A stretch of DNA of 64,000 nt, taken from the NCBI RefSeq assembly GCF_024300825.1, contig NZ_CP101323.1, positions 1,116,001 through 1,180,000 on the forward strand, written 5' to 3'. Below the pieces are notes generated by a model, which was not told where the DNA came from, did no database searches, and saw only the letters and a list, made by a program, of their open reading frames with translations. Of this stretch, positions 44,289 to 53,328 are shown piece by piece. The position numbers and the translations under genes are program-made. The first letter of the stretch is position 1, and the number at the start of each line of letters is the position of its first letter. The stretch comes from Natronomonas gomsonensis. Its GTDB lineage: Archaea > Halobacteriota > Halobacteria > Halobacteriales > Haloarculaceae.

Positions 44289-45302
44289 TCACCAGAACAC
44301 TTCGTCGGCGCGGTGGCCGTCGGTGTACGCCGCCAATCCCTCGCCGGTCACGCCGGTGATGTGGAGGTCGTCGTACAGCGTCGAGTGGGTGTAATCGAGG
44401 AAGGTCATCGGGAAGACGAGGCCGCCATCTTCGCGGATGACGCTTGTGACGCCCGTGAAGGCGTGTTTGTGCCGTCTGTCGCTGATGTAACAGGCCGCGA
44501 CCGGAACCGTCTGTTGCCACGGCCCGACGGCTTGTAGTGCGTCCATCGAGCGGTGGACCAACTCCCAGCAGAACAGCCCCGTCCCGTCGCTTTCTAAAAT
44601 CGCCTCGAAGGTGACTTCGCCTTCGAAGTGTTTCCGGAGGTCGACAGTGCCGAAGACGACGTTGTCCTCGATAGAGCCGGCGAGATATCGGGGGATGTCG
44701 TATCCCGCGTGCTCGCGGAATCCCGTTACGAGACCGTCGACGAGGGGTTCGATTTTCGCCGGATCGACATCGGCGAACCGCTCGACGATGGCCGGGTCGA
44801 CGGTTCGGTCACGGCGACCCCGAATCGCGGCGACGGCGTCGGGGCGGGTGTCGGCTTGGGCGACCCGTTCGAAGAACGCCTCCGGTTGGCTGAACTCGAA
44901 GGTGTAGTCGCCGGCCAGCAGCGCTTTTCCGTCGGCGAACAGCGCGGCGAGGCGGCCACCGAGACCGAGTTCCGAATCGGCCTCGCGGGCATCGTCGGCA
45001 GAGTCTTCCGTGAACTCGAGTCGGTGCGTCGCGTCTTCGTTCCACGCCGTGACACCGTCTTCGACGAGCCGAAGCCGCGTGCCGTCGACCATCTCGTCGT
45101 AACTCGGCGCCAAGCGCTCCGTGACCACCGACGCGAGATCCTGCTCGTGGAGGTTCGTCCCCATGCCGAGTTGGCCGTACCCCAGCGTCGTGTTGTGAAT
45201 CGCCTTCGCCGCGCCGACGCCACCCAGCGTCGCGCCTGCACCAGCGAGAAAGCGCCGCCTCGATACACCACGGAGGTCGTCCAGCCGTGAGTCCTCGGTC
45301 AC
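44289..45302 (-). CDS. Tat-exported protein between two archaeosortase genes
   Basis: 337 residues. The N-terminus VSRRRFLAGAGATLGGVGAAKA is a twin-arginine signal, so the protein is folded before export. The body is acidic and helical (FADGKALLAGDYTFEFSQPEAFFERVAQADTRPDAVAAI), with a His/Cys-containing C-terminal part (GLFCWELVHRSM, VPVAACYISDRRHKHAF). No PGF-type C-terminal signal is present; it ends RADEVFW. It overlaps the stop of archaeosortase paralog 2 (ATGA) and ends 71 bp before paralog 1. The tight clustering suggests a helper, chaperone or special partner of the sortases; I do not recognise the family. Confidence 0.75.
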   Translation of the reverse strand: MTEDSRLDDLRGVSRRRFLAGAGATLGGVGAAKAIHNTTLGYGQLGMGTNLHEQDLASVVTERLAPSYDEMVDGTRLRLVEDGVTAWNEDATHRLEFTEDSADDAREADSELGLGGRLAALFADGKALLAGDYTFEFSQPEAFFERVAQADTRPDAVAAIRGRRDRTVDPAIVERFADVDPAKIEPLVDGLVTGFREHAGYDIPRYLAGSIEDNVVFGTVDLRKHFEGEVTFEAILESDGTGLFCWELVHRSMDALQAVGPWQQTVPVAACYISDRRHKHAFTGVTSVIREDGGLVFPMTFLDYTHSTLYDDLHITGVTGEGLAAYTDGHRADEVFW

Positions 45303-46252
45303 GTCTCGCGGTCACCTCCGTCGGTGGCCGTCTGGGGCGGTCGTAGCGTCACCTCGCTGCCGGTCAGAAGCGACAACAGTTCCTCGGCGATGTCGAGCAA
45401 CTCGGGCAGCCACCGCGAAACGAGCCAGGCGACGCCGATGAGCGCGAACACCGCAAGCCCCTGTGAGATGATTCGGTCGGCAACAAAAAAGGACACCCGC
45501 CCGGGGTCGGACAGTCCGAAGACGAACATTACCGGCCCTTCGAGCCACGCGTAATCGAACCACTGGTGGCCGTTCGACAGAGCGATGAAGGCGTTCCGGC
45601 CGAGGTTGAGCACCCAGATGGTGGACACCGACGCGACGACGGCCGTCACTTTCCGGCGGAGCGGCGCGTCGACGGCAGCCGAGAGCCCGCCGAAAATCGC
45701 CATGCTCGCCAACCCGGTACAGGCGAAGACGATTTGCGAGGACCGCCCCGTTGCCGGGAAGAAGAACGTGTTTACGTAGCCCGACCCGTCGAAGGGGTCC
45801 TTGATGAGTTCCATCCCCCCACCGTAGCCGAGCGCCTCGATGAGCCACGCCGTCTGGGTGGCGACGCTCTCGATGAGGAACTGCCGGGCGGCCGGCGAAG
45901 TCTCGAAGGGCAGATACAGCAGGCCCATGAACGCGACGGCTCTGGAGACCACAAGCAGCGAATCTCGGCCGTGATACAGCCGCCAGCCGACGTACAGACA
46001 CGCCGGAACCGCGATGGCGACCAACACCGTCTCGACGATGCTCCGGTGGACGAAGACGTAGAAGTGGATGAGGAGCAGCCAGAAAATCGAAAACAGCCCC
46101 CACGCGCCAGCGGTCAGTTTTCGGGCCGCCTCGCGGCGGTCCGTCGACTCCGCGAGGACGCCAGCGAAGAAAACCCCGATAATAATCCACGCGAGTACGT
46201 CGGTGACCGGCAGCACGGAGGGGCCACTCGTCGGGAGCGCGGAAAGACTCAT
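45299..46252 (-). CDS. Archaeosortase paralog 2 (intact catalytic residues)
   Basis: 317 residues from ATG 46252; the upstream frame is not membrane-like. It has eight or so helices and the same layout as paralog 1. Cys178 (IVFACTGLASM), Arg219 (VLNLGRNAF), His229 (GHQWF) and Arg260 (FFVADRIISQ) are all present, so this copy is the better candidate for the working protein sorting enzyme. It heads an operon with the Tat protein (ATGA overlap) and paralog 1. Likely substrates include the PGF-CTERM-like BtuF at 0.7 kb. Confidence 0.85.
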   Translation of the reverse strand: MSLSALPTSGPSVLPVTDVLAWIIIGVFFAGVLAESTDRREAARKLTAGAWGLFSIFWLLLIHFYVFVHRSIVETVLVAIAVPACLYVGWRLYHGRDSLLVVSRAVAFMGLLYLPFETSPAARQFLIESVATQTAWLIEALGYGGGMELIKDPFDGSGYVNTFFFPATGRSSQIVFACTGLASMAIFGGLSAAVDAPLRRKVTAVVASVSTIWVLNLGRNAFIALSNGHQWFDYAWLEGPVMFVFGLSDPGRVSFFVADRIISQGLAVFALIGVAWLVSRWLPELLDIAEELLSLLTGSEVTLRPPQTATDGGDRET

Positions 46253-46372
46253 TGTCGAAGCAATGCGGCACGACGAGTATAGGCTTTGTCGTCGAAGGTG
46301 CGCCGGACACACGACCACGGGGCGGCGCCGATACTACGTGACGACGCGTTGGTAAGTGGTGTTGAAGTCGGA

Positions 46373-47134
46373 TTACCGCGTCACTACTTCCACTTCGTGA
46401 CCATCGTTCGTCTTCGTGAAGGCATAGCGGTTCCCGCAGGATTCGGGGTCCCGATAGTCCTCGGCGTCGCGGGTCATCAGCGTCTCCCACGTCGAATCGA
46501 GGTCGTCACACCGAACGGCGACGTGGCCCCACGCGTCGCCCATCTCGTAGTGCCGGCCGTCGTAGTTGTAGGTCAACTCGACGCTCATCGCCTCCTCGGC
46601 GGCGTCTTCGGGCTTCATGAAGTACAGCGCGAAGTCGTCGAACTCCTCGCGTCGGAAGAGGTCGTACTCCAGTTTGCGGCTGAACCAACCGATTGTCTCG
46701 TCTGCGTCCTCGACGCGGAGCATGGTGTGGTCGAGGCTCCACTTCTCGCCGTGGTCGCGTTTGACCAACTCGATTTCGTGGCCGTCGGGGTCCGTCACGA
46801 ACGCGTAGCGGTTGTCGCAGGATTCGGGGTCGCGGTAGTCCTCGACGCCGCTTTCCATCAGTTCGTCGTAGGACTCCTTCAGTTCGTCTTCGGGGACGCG
46901 AACCGCGATGTGGCCCCACGCGTCGCCCATGTCGTACGTGCGCCCGTCGTGGTTGTAGGTGAGTTCGAGCAGTGCACCCTCCTCGTGGACGTTTTCGGGG
47001 CCGAGAAAGACGTTCGTGAACGTGTCGGCCTCCCAGCGGCCCTTCTCCTCGTAGTCGAAATGGGTGGTGTAGAACTCCAGAGACTCCTCTAAGTCCTCAA
47101 CGCGCATCATCACGTGGTCCAGTGTCGCGTGCAT
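46373..47134 (-). CDS. Duplicated VOC-family protein (glyoxalase/dioxygenase fold)
   Basis: 253 residues from ATG 47134. Two homologous halves of about 125 residues each: the first starts ATLDHVMMRVEDLEESLEFYTTHFDYE, the second WSLDHTMLRVEDADETIGWFSRKLEYD. Each contains a 'LELTYN-DGR-Y-MGDAWGH(I/V)AVR' segment and ends with a '(D)PDGHEIE' or 'NDGHEVEV' metal-ligand region. This matches glyoxalase I-type enzymes; the expected substrate is a methylglyoxal-thiol adduct, but extradiol dioxygenase activity is possible. It is 2 bases from an overlapping divergent frame and has no operon partner. Confidence 0.85.
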   Translation of the reverse strand: MHATLDHVMMRVEDLEESLEFYTTHFDYEEKGRWEADTFTNVFLGPENVHEEGALLELTYNHDGRTYDMGDAWGHIAVRVPEDELKESYDELMESGVEDYRDPESCDNRYAFVTDPDGHEIELVKRDHGEKWSLDHTMLRVEDADETIGWFSRKLEYDLFRREEFDDFALYFMKPEDAAEEAMSVELTYNYDGRHYEMGDAWGHVAVRCDDLDSTWETLMTRDAEDYRDPESCGNRYAFTKTNDGHEVEVVTR

Positions 47135-47231
47135 GTCCGGACCGACGAGTCCGCGACAGGAAAACGTAGCGGCGGCGGCAGTGGGCCGTCGGCCGTACGA
47201 GCTATACCCCCTCGTCGACTGCATTGGTCAC

Positions 47232-48335
47232 ATGGACCTCCAACGACGCGACGTGTTGAAGACGGCCGCCGCAATCCCGCTGGCAGCGGTTGCCGGCTGT
47301 ACCGGCGTTCTCGATGACGGTGAAACGCCGGCGTACAACGACAGCACGCCCAAAGACGGCGCGAACGACGATGCCGGCGTGTTCTTCGTCCACATCGACG
47401 CCGAGTGGCTCCGCGACTTCGACGGCGACGAAGAACTCCCCTACGCCGAGGAACTTCCGGACGCCGTCGACATCGATGTCGGTTCCGACACCGCGCCGGT
47501 CAACGTCGACCCGCTTGTCGGCTACCCCACTGGGGGCCTCCTCGTCGGCACCATCAGTCTCGGCTTCGGACTCCTCCCCTACGGTTTCGGCGACCGGCTT
47601 CTGAAAGGGGTCGGTGGGAGCGAACTCTCCGAGGGAACGGCCGACAACGACACCGACTCGGATACGGACACACCCGAGTCCGGGAGCGAACTCCGCGTCG
47701 ATTCGATGCTGCTCGTCGACGGCGTCGCCGTCTTCCGGGGCTCTTTCGATGCCGATGCCGTCGTCGCCGCATCCGAAGGGTTCGAACCCGGCGAGGAGCG
47801 AAACGACTTCGATGTCTACGAGGGCACCGAAGAGGGCTTTCTCTCGACGGAGGGATTGGCCTTTGCGGTCCGCGAGGACACTCTCGTCACGCTGTTGGAC
47901 GGGGAGTCGAGTCTCGACACCGTACTCGACACCGTCGCCGGCGAAGCCGAACGGTTCGGCGAGGGCGACGGCGGCGGGTGGGCACTGGAGACCGCTGGCG
48001 ACGGCCACATCACGCTTGGTGCGTGGGGCATCGACCCCGAAGCGGGGGCGACGAGCGACGGGGAGGCTGACACCGGTCAGTTCATCAAGAGCGGCCCAGT
48101 GCTTGAATCCGCGACCGGCGTCGTGAGTTCTCTCACCCTCGGCCCCGAAGAGGGAACCGCGTCCCTCGCCGCCGTCTATCCGGAGGGAGAAGTGCCCGAT
48201 CGGGCCGCCATCGAGAACGAAGTCGGTGCGTCCGCGACGACGCGTGACGTTTCGGTCGATGGAGTCCGCGTCGCCGTCGACGGTACGTGGCGCGTGGTCG
48301 AGGAGTCGACGCCGACCGACACCGGGAGCGACTAA
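47232..48335 (+). CDS. Tat lipoprotein of unknown function
   Basis: 367 residues from ATG 47232. The start MDLQRRDVLKTAAAIPLAAV carries a twin-arginine signal, followed by AGC, a lipobox. The mature protein is acidic, with an internal spacer (DNDTDSDTDTPESGSE, about 140-155) and two similar beta-rich halves. No family is recognised. It is convergent with the membrane-protein gene that follows and overlaps its end by 4 bases. Confidence 0.8.
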   Translation: MDLQRRDVLKTAAAIPLAAVAGCTGVLDDGETPAYNDSTPKDGANDDAGVFFVHIDAEWLRDFDGDEELPYAEELPDAVDIDVGSDTAPVNVDPLVGYPTGGLLVGTISLGFGLLPYGFGDRLLKGVGGSELSEGTADNDTDSDTDTPESGSELRVDSMLLVDGVAVFRGSFDADAVVAASEGFEPGEERNDFDVYEGTEEGFLSTEGLAFAVREDTLVTLLDGESSLDTVLDTVAGEAERFGEGDGGGWALETAGDGHITLGAWGIDPEAGATSDGEADTGQFIKSGPVLESATGVVSSLTLGPEEGTASLAAVYPEGEVPDRAAIENEVGASATTRDVSVDGVRVAVDGTWRVVEESTPTDTGSD

Positions 48336-48805
48336 TCCAGCGGGCCGAGGCCCTTCCGTCGAGCCAACGGCCAGTAGTACCACCACACGACGGCCCACGA
48401 GGCGATGGCGCCGAGCGGCAGGACGGGGAGTTCAGACAGCGGAAGTCCGTAGGCCCGAAACAGCCCGTAGGACACCTGTGCGTGAGCGACGCCGGCGAAG
48501 GCGAGCAAGCCGCCGGTAAGCCGAGGGTCCTCGAAATCCCAGAGGCCGGCCACCGCGCTCGTGAGCGCGCCCGCGTAGAGAAGTATCCCGGCCGGCCACG
48601 CTTGCAGTCGACGCGGGAGTGCGTCGGTGTAGACGAAGAGGAACTCGTAGACGTTTGTCAGATGGAACGGGTCGAGACTCACCAGTCCGAACGAGAAGAC
48701 GAACGTCGTCTGGCCAACGAGGAGGACGGTCCACGGTAGCGCCCCCACCGCGAGAACGGCGAGCAGTCTGCGACGTGCGGCCGAGTCGTGGTTCACGGCG
48801 GTCAC
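48332..48805 (-). CDS. Haloarchaeal membrane protein (TIGR04206-like)
   Basis: 157 residues with four to five membrane helices: LLAVLAVGALPWTVLLVG, the segment FGLVSLDPFHLTNVYEFLFVYTDALPRRLQAWPAG, then helices around 70-90, 95-118 and 128-148. The 'PLVNVYEFLFVYT..LPR.LQ.WP' arrangement reminds me of a haloarchaeal family in TIGR04206; that name is from memory. It overlaps the DRG GTPase gene downstream by 4 bases (ATGA), suggesting co-expression. Function unknown. Confidence 0.75.
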   Translation of the reverse strand: MTAVNHDSAARRRLLAVLAVGALPWTVLLVGQTTFVFSFGLVSLDPFHLTNVYEFLFVYTDALPRRLQAWPAGILLYAGALTSAVAGLWDFEDPRLTGGLLAFAGVAHAQVSYGLFRAYGLPLSELPVLPLGAIASWAVVWWYYWPLARRKGLGPLD

Positions 48806-49917
48806 TTCCGGGCGACGATTCGGAGGATGTCCTCGTCGTGGAGTTCGTGGTCCCTCCCGACCTGCTGTTCGTCGTGTTTCGCCGACGAACCGGTGACCCG
48901 GGCGAACCGGAACCGCTCGTCGAAGCTTCCGCCGAGTTTCTCGATGGCGTCGTCGACGGTGTTTTCCTCCTCGGTGAGAACGAGCGGTTCCTCGCGGTCG
49001 ACGCCGCGACCCGGCTTGTCCATGTAGATGCGGATGAGGCCGAGTTCCTCCCAGATGGTCTGTTTCAGCGAGTCGAGGCCCTTCTCCTCTTCGGCGCTGA
49101 TGAAGACTGCTTCCTCGGGGTTGATGTCGTGGTCCCGCAACTGCTCGTTGACGGTTTCGAGGTAGTCGGGTTCGATGAGGTCTGCCTTGTTGACACAGAC
49201 CATCGAGGGGAGGTACTCCCGATTGGCCTGCAGGGAGTCGACCAACTGGTCGATGGTGAGGTCCTCGCGGATGGTCACGTCCGCGTTGACGTAGTCGTAC
49301 TCCCGGAGGACGCTCATGATGGTCTCGTCGTCAAGGCTCACCCGGTCGGAGGTGGTGAGGTTGATGCCGCCTTTGTGTTTCTTCCGGATGTTCACCTGTA
49401 CCGGTTCGGTGTCGAGACGCACCTTGTTCTTGTACAGTTCTTCGCGCAGGCGCTCGTACTGCTGAATCTCGAACACCGACAGGACGAACAACACTAAGTC
49501 CGCGGTGCGGACGACCGACAGCACGGCTTGGCCGCCGCCGCGGTTCTCGGCGGCGCCCTCGATGAGTCCGGGCACGTCGAGCAGTTGGATGTTGGCGCCG
49601 TTGTACTCCAGCATGCCGGGGTTGACGTCGAGCGTCGTGAACTCGTAGGAACCGACCTCGCTGTCGGCGTTCGTGAGGGCGTTGAGGAGCGTCGATTTGC
49701 CGACGGAGGGGAATCCGACCAACGCGACCGTCGCGTCGCCGTGTTTCTCGACGGCGTAGCCACCGCCGCCGCTCCCGGAGGACTGTCTACGCTCCCATTC
49801 CTCCTTCTTCTCGGAGAGTTTGGCCTTCAGCCGACCGATGTGCTGTTCGGTCGATTTGTTGTACGGGGTGTTGGCGATCTCCTCTTCGATCGCCTCGATC
49901 TCCTCTTTGAGCCCCAT
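48802..49917 (-). CDS. DRG/Rbg-type GTPase (OBG family)
   Basis: 371 residues from ATG 49917, the usual archaeal DRG length. N-terminal coiled coil (GLKEEIEAIEEEIANTPYNKSTEQHIGRLKAKLSEKKEEWE), then G1 GFPSVGKSTLLN (about 65-76), the G2/switch region FTTLDVNPG, G3 DVPGLIEGAA, and G4 NKAD. The family has a C-terminal TGS domain; here it is IRIYMDKPGRG..REEPLVLTEEENTVDDAIEKLG...FRFARVTGSSAKHDEQQVG. DRG proteins act with ribosomes, and ribosomal genes follow just downstream on the opposite strand. Confidence 0.93.
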   Translation of the reverse strand: MGLKEEIEAIEEEIANTPYNKSTEQHIGRLKAKLSEKKEEWERRQSSGSGGGGYAVEKHGDATVALVGFPSVGKSTLLNALTNADSEVGSYEFTTLDVNPGMLEYNGANIQLLDVPGLIEGAAENRGGGQAVLSVVRTADLVLFVLSVFEIQQYERLREELYKNKVRLDTEPVQVNIRKKHKGGINLTTSDRVSLDDETIMSVLREYDYVNADVTIREDLTIDQLVDSLQANREYLPSMVCVNKADLIEPDYLETVNEQLRDHDINPEEAVFISAEEEKGLDSLKQTIWEELGLIRIYMDKPGRGVDREEPLVLTEEENTVDDAIEKLGGSFDERFRFARVTGSSAKHDEQQVGRDHELHDEDILRIVARK

Positions 49918-49985
49918 TACGCGAGTACTGTCGTCGGTGCCGAAAAAGGCGTTCGGTTGTGCCTCACTCGCCCCGAGCGCGGGGA

Positions 49986-49991
49986 TTATAT
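49986..49991 (+). promoter_or_regulatory. TATA box of the 54-residue membrane-protein gene
   Basis: TTATAT is centred about 26 nt before ATG 50014, the arrangement of a leaderless haloarchaeal transcript. Confidence 0.55.
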
Positions 49992-50013
49992 CGCGACGGC
50001 GACAAGCGATGGT

Positions 50014-50178
50014 ATGGAGGGCAAGAAGAAACTCGCATACAGCCTCATCTGTATCGGATTGGCCTTCGTCGGCGTCTTCCACTTCGTCTTCTCGACGCTG
50101 TTTGGCTACGGCTTCCGGCAGGTGAGTGGTATCCTCATCGTCGCCGCGATATTCGGCCTCGTACTCGTCAACGCCTGA
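50014..50178 (+). CDS. Small two-helix membrane protein
   Basis: 54 residues: a basic start (MEGKKK), helix one (LAYSLICIGLAFVGVFHFVF) and helix two (GILIVAAIFGLVLVNA) with GYGFRQVS between. A TATA-like box at the right spacing indicates a separate leaderless transcript. It is divergent from the DRG gene. Function unknown. Confidence 0.7.
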   Translation: MEGKKKLAYSLICIGLAFVGVFHFVFSTLFGYGFRQVSGILIVAAIFGLVLVNA

Positions 50179-50239
50179 TTCGACCCGGTTCGGACGGGTT
50201 TCAACAATTTAATGTCCGGGTACAAGAAACGATTTCTCG

Positions 50240-50440
50240 ATGGCAAGCCCCTCCGGACTCCGCGACAGCACCCAAATCGTTCTCCCATGGGCGTCGCTGG
50301 ATGGGGTGCAAGCGGAGCTCGAATCGGAGTTCATGGTTACGATTTACGACGAGGGAAGCGCCGCCCGCATCATCGGCAGCCCCGTCGTTATCAAGGAAGT
50401 CAGCGAGTATCTCGTTCGGCAGGGCATCTCGCTGCCCTAA
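50240..50440 (+). CDS. VNG_1110C-type small haloarchaeal protein
   Basis: 66 residues: MASPSGLRDSTQIVLPWASL, then an alpha/beta unit (FMVTIYDEGSAARIIGSPVVIKEVSEYLVRQGISLP) with a KH-like turn GSPVVIKEV. It lies just before rpl11, the same position as Halobacterium VNG_1110C, which I recall as a family with unknown function. Proximity to ribosomal genes hints at a role in RNA binding. Confidence 0.8.
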   Translation: MASPSGLRDSTQIVLPWASLDGVQAELESEFMVTIYDEGSAARIIGSPVVIKEVSEYLVRQGISLP

Positions 50441-50524
50441 GCGGACGAGCGGTGGGGCTGAGACTGCACCACACGCCGGAGTGAATCGACAACCCTTAAA
50501 CTCGCGGCGACAGTTCGTTTCGAT

Positions 50525-51016
50525 ATGGCTGGAACTATCGAAGTGCTCGTCCCCGGCGGGCAGGCCAACCCCGGACCGCCGCTCGGCCCGGAGCTCGGCC
50601 CGACCCCCGTGGACGTGCAGGCGGTCGTCAACGAAATCAACGAACAGACCGCGGCGTTCGACGGCACGGAAGTGCCCGTCACCGTCGACTACGACGACGA
50701 AGGGTCGTTCAGCATCGACGTTGGTGTGCCGCCGACGGCGGCGCTCATCAAGGATGAACTCGGCTTTGAGACCGGCAGCGGCGTCCCCCAGGAGGACTTC
50801 GTCGCCGACATGTCCGCAGAGCAACTGAAGACCATCGCCGAGCAGAAACTCCCCGACCTGCTCGCCTACGACGCCCGCGGCGCCTCCAAGGAGGTCGCCG
50901 GCACCTGCGTCTCGCTGGGCGTCACCATCGAGGGCGAGGACGCACGCACCTACAAGCAGCGACTGGAGGACGGCGAGTTCGACGACACCTTCGCCGAGTC
51001 GGAAGCCGCAGCGTAA
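50525..51016 (+). CDS. rpl11: Ribosomal protein L11
   Basis: 163 residues, standard archaeal L11. The N-terminal domain reads AGTIEVLVPGGQANPGPPLGPELGPTPVDVQAVVNEINEQT, with the PGPPLGPxLG signature of the GTPase-associated centre. The C-terminal RNA-binding domain has LPDLLAYDARGASKEVAGTCVSLGVTIEG. A TTAAAC box about 26 nt before the ATG fits a leaderless promoter. Confidence 0.97.
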   Translation: MAGTIEVLVPGGQANPGPPLGPELGPTPVDVQAVVNEINEQTAAFDGTEVPVTVDYDDEGSFSIDVGVPPTAALIKDELGFETGSGVPQEDFVADMSAEQLKTIAEQKLPDLLAYDARGASKEVAGTCVSLGVTIEGEDARTYKQRLEDGEFDDTFAESEAAA

Positions 51017-51085
51017 TCCGGACGGAGATACCCCGTCCAGCAGTCACACCACGAACTTTTGGTGGCGACGCTCCTCGAGAGAGAC

Positions 51086-51511
51086 GTGAACGACGACGAA
51101 GCGACGGCGCCGGAGAGCCACCCGGTTTTGCTGTTCGACGGGGTCTGTAACCTCTGTAACGGCCTCATCCAGTGGGTCATCGAGCGGGACCCGGAGGGAC
51201 GGTTCCGGTTCGCCGCGCTTCAATCCGACGCCGGCCAGCGACTCTTGTCGACTCACGACCTACCGACCGAGGACTTCGAGACGTTCGTTCTCGTCGATGG
51301 TGAGAACTACTACACAAAGTCGACGGCGGCGTTGCGCGTCCTGAAGGGCCTCGGGTTGCCGTACTCGCTTCTGTACCCCGCGGTGGTTCTGCCGCGTTTC
51401 GTTCGGGACCGCGTCTACGACTTCGTCGCCGACCACCGCTACGGATGGTTCGGAAAACGCGAGTCGTGTATGGTGCCCGACGAGAGCCTCGAATCGCGGT
51501 TCCTCGAGTGA
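51086..51511 (+). CDS. DCC-family thiol-disulfide oxidoreductase-like protein (DUF393)
   Basis: 141 residues from GTG 51086 (TTG 51059 and GTG 51062 are alternatives). The start PVLLFDGVCNLCNGLIQWVI carries the D-G-x-C-x-x-C motif of the DCC family near residues 18-23, with RFRFAALQSDAGQRLL and LLYPAVVLPRFVRDRVYDFVADHRYGWFGKRESC as the later conserved segments. It may reduce or shuttle disulfides. It lies between rpl11 and rpl1, not in their operon. Confidence 0.82.
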   Translation: MNDDEATAPESHPVLLFDGVCNLCNGLIQWVIERDPEGRFRFAALQSDAGQRLLSTHDLPTEDFETFVLVDGENYYTKSTAALRVLKGLGLPYSLLYPAVVLPRFVRDRVYDFVADHRYGWFGKRESCMVPDESLESRFLE

Positions 51512-51572
51512 GAGGTCTCGGCACGCCGAAAGCGGTTCGACGGCCTTAAGTGCGTCATACTCCTCGCTCGAT

Positions 51573-51637
51573 ACGAGACAGGCGTAGCCTGTTTCACACC
51601 GTAGTAGCCCACGTGGCTGCGACTACGGAGGTGAACG
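51573..51637 (+). promoter_or_regulatory. Structured leader of the L1-L10-L12 operon, candidate L1 autoregulatory site
   Basis: A CTTAAG box (51544-51549) would place the start near 51573. The leader forms hairpin ACAGGC-GTA-GCCTGT (51578-51592) and hairpin CCGTAGT-AGCC (51599-51609) paired with GGCT and ACTACGG (51615-51628), with a GCG bulge on the 3' side only. Archaeal L1 binds such asymmetric stems in its own mRNA. A strong Shine-Dalgarno GGAGGTGA (51627-51634) sits within the end of this stem and next to the L1 ATG. Confidence 0.65.
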
Positions 51638-52276
51638 ATGGCAGATTCGATACAGGACGCAGTATCTCGCGCACTCGACGAGGCACCCGAGCGGAACTTC
51701 CGTGAGACGGTCGACCTCGCTATCAACCTGCGCGACCTAGACCTAGACGACCCCAACAACCGGGTAGACGAGAGCATCGTCCTACCATCGGGTACGGGCC
51801 AGGACACGCGTATCGTCGTGTTCGCCGAAGGTGAGACAGCGATTCGTGCCCAGGACGTCGCAGACGACGTACTGGACGGCGACGAGCTGGAAGACCTCGG
51901 AGACGACGACGACGCGGCGAAAGACTTGGCGGACGAGACGGACTTCTTCATCGCCGAGGCCGACATGATGCAGGACATCGGTCGCTATCTGGGTACCGTA
52001 CTCGGTCCCCGTGGTAAGATGCCGACGCCCCTGCAGCCCGACGACGATGTCGTCGAGACGGTCAATCGGATGAAGAACACCGTCCAGGTTCGTTCTCGTG
52101 ACCGGCGCACGTTCCACACGCGCGTCGGCGCGGAGGACATGTCCGCCGAGAACATCGCCGACAACATCGACGTCATCATCCGTCGACTGTTCACGGACCT
52201 CGAGAAAGGTCCGCAGAACATCGACGCGATTTACGTGAAGACGACGATGGGACCGGCCGTGGAGGTGCCCGCATGA
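51638..52276 (+). CDS. rpl1: Ribosomal protein L1
   Basis: 212 residues, standard archaeal L1: [51 protein letters not shown] at the N-terminus, then [18 protein letters not shown] (about 121-138), the conserved G-P-R-G-K-M-P loop that contacts rRNA, and MGPAVEVPA at the end. It starts the L1-L10-L12 operon after a structured leader with a Shine-Dalgarno sequence, rare for this genome. Its stop overlaps the L10 ATG. Confidence 0.97.
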   Translation: MADSIQDAVSRALDEAPERNFRETVDLAINLRDLDLDDPNNRVDESIVLPSGTGQDTRIVVFAEGETAIRAQDVADDVLDGDELEDLGDDDDAAKDLADETDFFIAEADMMQDIGRYLGTVLGPRGKMPTPLQPDDDVVETVNRMKNTVQVRSRDRRTFHTRVGAEDMSAENIADNIDVIIRRLFTDLEKGPQNIDAIYVKTTMGPAVEVPA

Positions 52277-53322
52277 GCGCCGAAGCAGAGCGCAAAACCG
52301 AGACGATTCCGGAGTGGAAACGTGAGGAAGTCGACGACATCGTCGCGTTCCTCGAACGCTACGACTCCGTCGGCGTCGTCGACGTTACCGGCATTCCCAG
52401 CCGCCAACTGCAGGACATGCGCCGTGAACTGTACGGTACCGCGGCCCTGCGAATCTCGCGAAACACGCTCATGCAGCGGGCGCTCGAAGAGGTCGACGAC
52501 GGCCTCGAAGACCTGACCGAGCACGTCGCCGGACAGGTTGGACTCATCGGCACGAACGACAACCCCTTCGGGCTGTACAAACAGCTCGAGGAGTCGAAGA
52601 CGCCGGCGCCCATCAACGCCGGGGAAGTCGCGCCGAACGACATCGTCATCCCCGAAGGCGACACGGGTGTCGACCCGGGTCCGTTCGTGGGTGAACTCCA
52701 GTCCGTAGGCGCCAACGCCCGCATCGACGAGGGTTCCATCAAGGTGATGGAGGACTCGACGGTGCTGTCGGCCGGCGAGGAGGTCTCCCAGGACCTCGCA
52801 AACGTGCTTGGCGAACTCGGCATCGAGCCGAAAGAGGTCGGTCTCGACCTCCGCGGCGTGTTCTCCGACGGCGTGCTGTTCGCGCCGGAGGAACTCGCCA
52901 TCGACGTCGAGGCCTACGAGGCTGATCTCCAGTCCGCCGCCGCAGCGGCGCGGAACCTCTCGCTCAACGCCGAGTACCCGACGGCCCAGACGGTGCCGTC
53001 GATGCTGGCGAAGGCCGCCGGCGAGGCCAAGTCCGTGGGCATCTCCGCCGCAGTAGAGAGCCCCGACCTCGCCGACGACCTCGTCTCGAAGGCGGACGCA
53101 CAGGTCCGCGCGCTCGCAGCGGCCATCGACGACGAGGAGGCCCTCCCGGAGGAACTCCGCGGGGTCAGCGAACCCGTCGACACGGGTAGCGAGGCCGAGA
53201 GTGACGAGGAGACGGCCGACGAAGACGAAACGGAAGCGGAAACTGACGAAAGCGATGCCGAGGACGCCGACGACACCGAAGACGGTGACGGCGGCGACGC
53301 CCTTGGCGACATGTTCGGGTGA
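52273..53322 (+). CDS. rpl10: Ribosomal protein L10 (P0-type)
   Basis: 349 residues, longer than bacterial L10, as normal for archaeal P0. The N-terminal rRNA-binding part includes [37 protein letters not shown]. Residues about 105-190 are the P0 insertion ([35 protein letters not shown]). C-terminal helices bind L12 dimers, followed by an acidic tail ending DALGDMFG, the same type of end as L12, which contacts translation factors. It overlaps rpl1 by four bases and is 6 bp from rpl12. Confidence 0.96.
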   Translation: MSAEAERKTETIPEWKREEVDDIVAFLERYDSVGVVDVTGIPSRQLQDMRRELYGTAALRISRNTLMQRALEEVDDGLEDLTEHVAGQVGLIGTNDNPFGLYKQLEESKTPAPINAGEVAPNDIVIPEGDTGVDPGPFVGELQSVGANARIDEGSIKVMEDSTVLSAGEEVSQDLANVLGELGIEPKEVGLDLRGVFSDGVLFAPEELAIDVEAYEADLQSAAAAARNLSLNAEYPTAQTVPSMLAKAAGEAKSVGISAAVESPDLADDLVSKADAQVRALAAAIDDEEALPEELRGVSEPVDTGSEAESDEETADEDETEAETDESDAEDADDTEDGDGGDALGDMFG

Positions 53323-53328
53323 CTTACA

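Noticed and set aside
50014-50440. Longer frames over the two small genes before rpl11
   Set aside because: Only the short frames with TATA spacing or family match are acidic and hydrophobic in the expected way.
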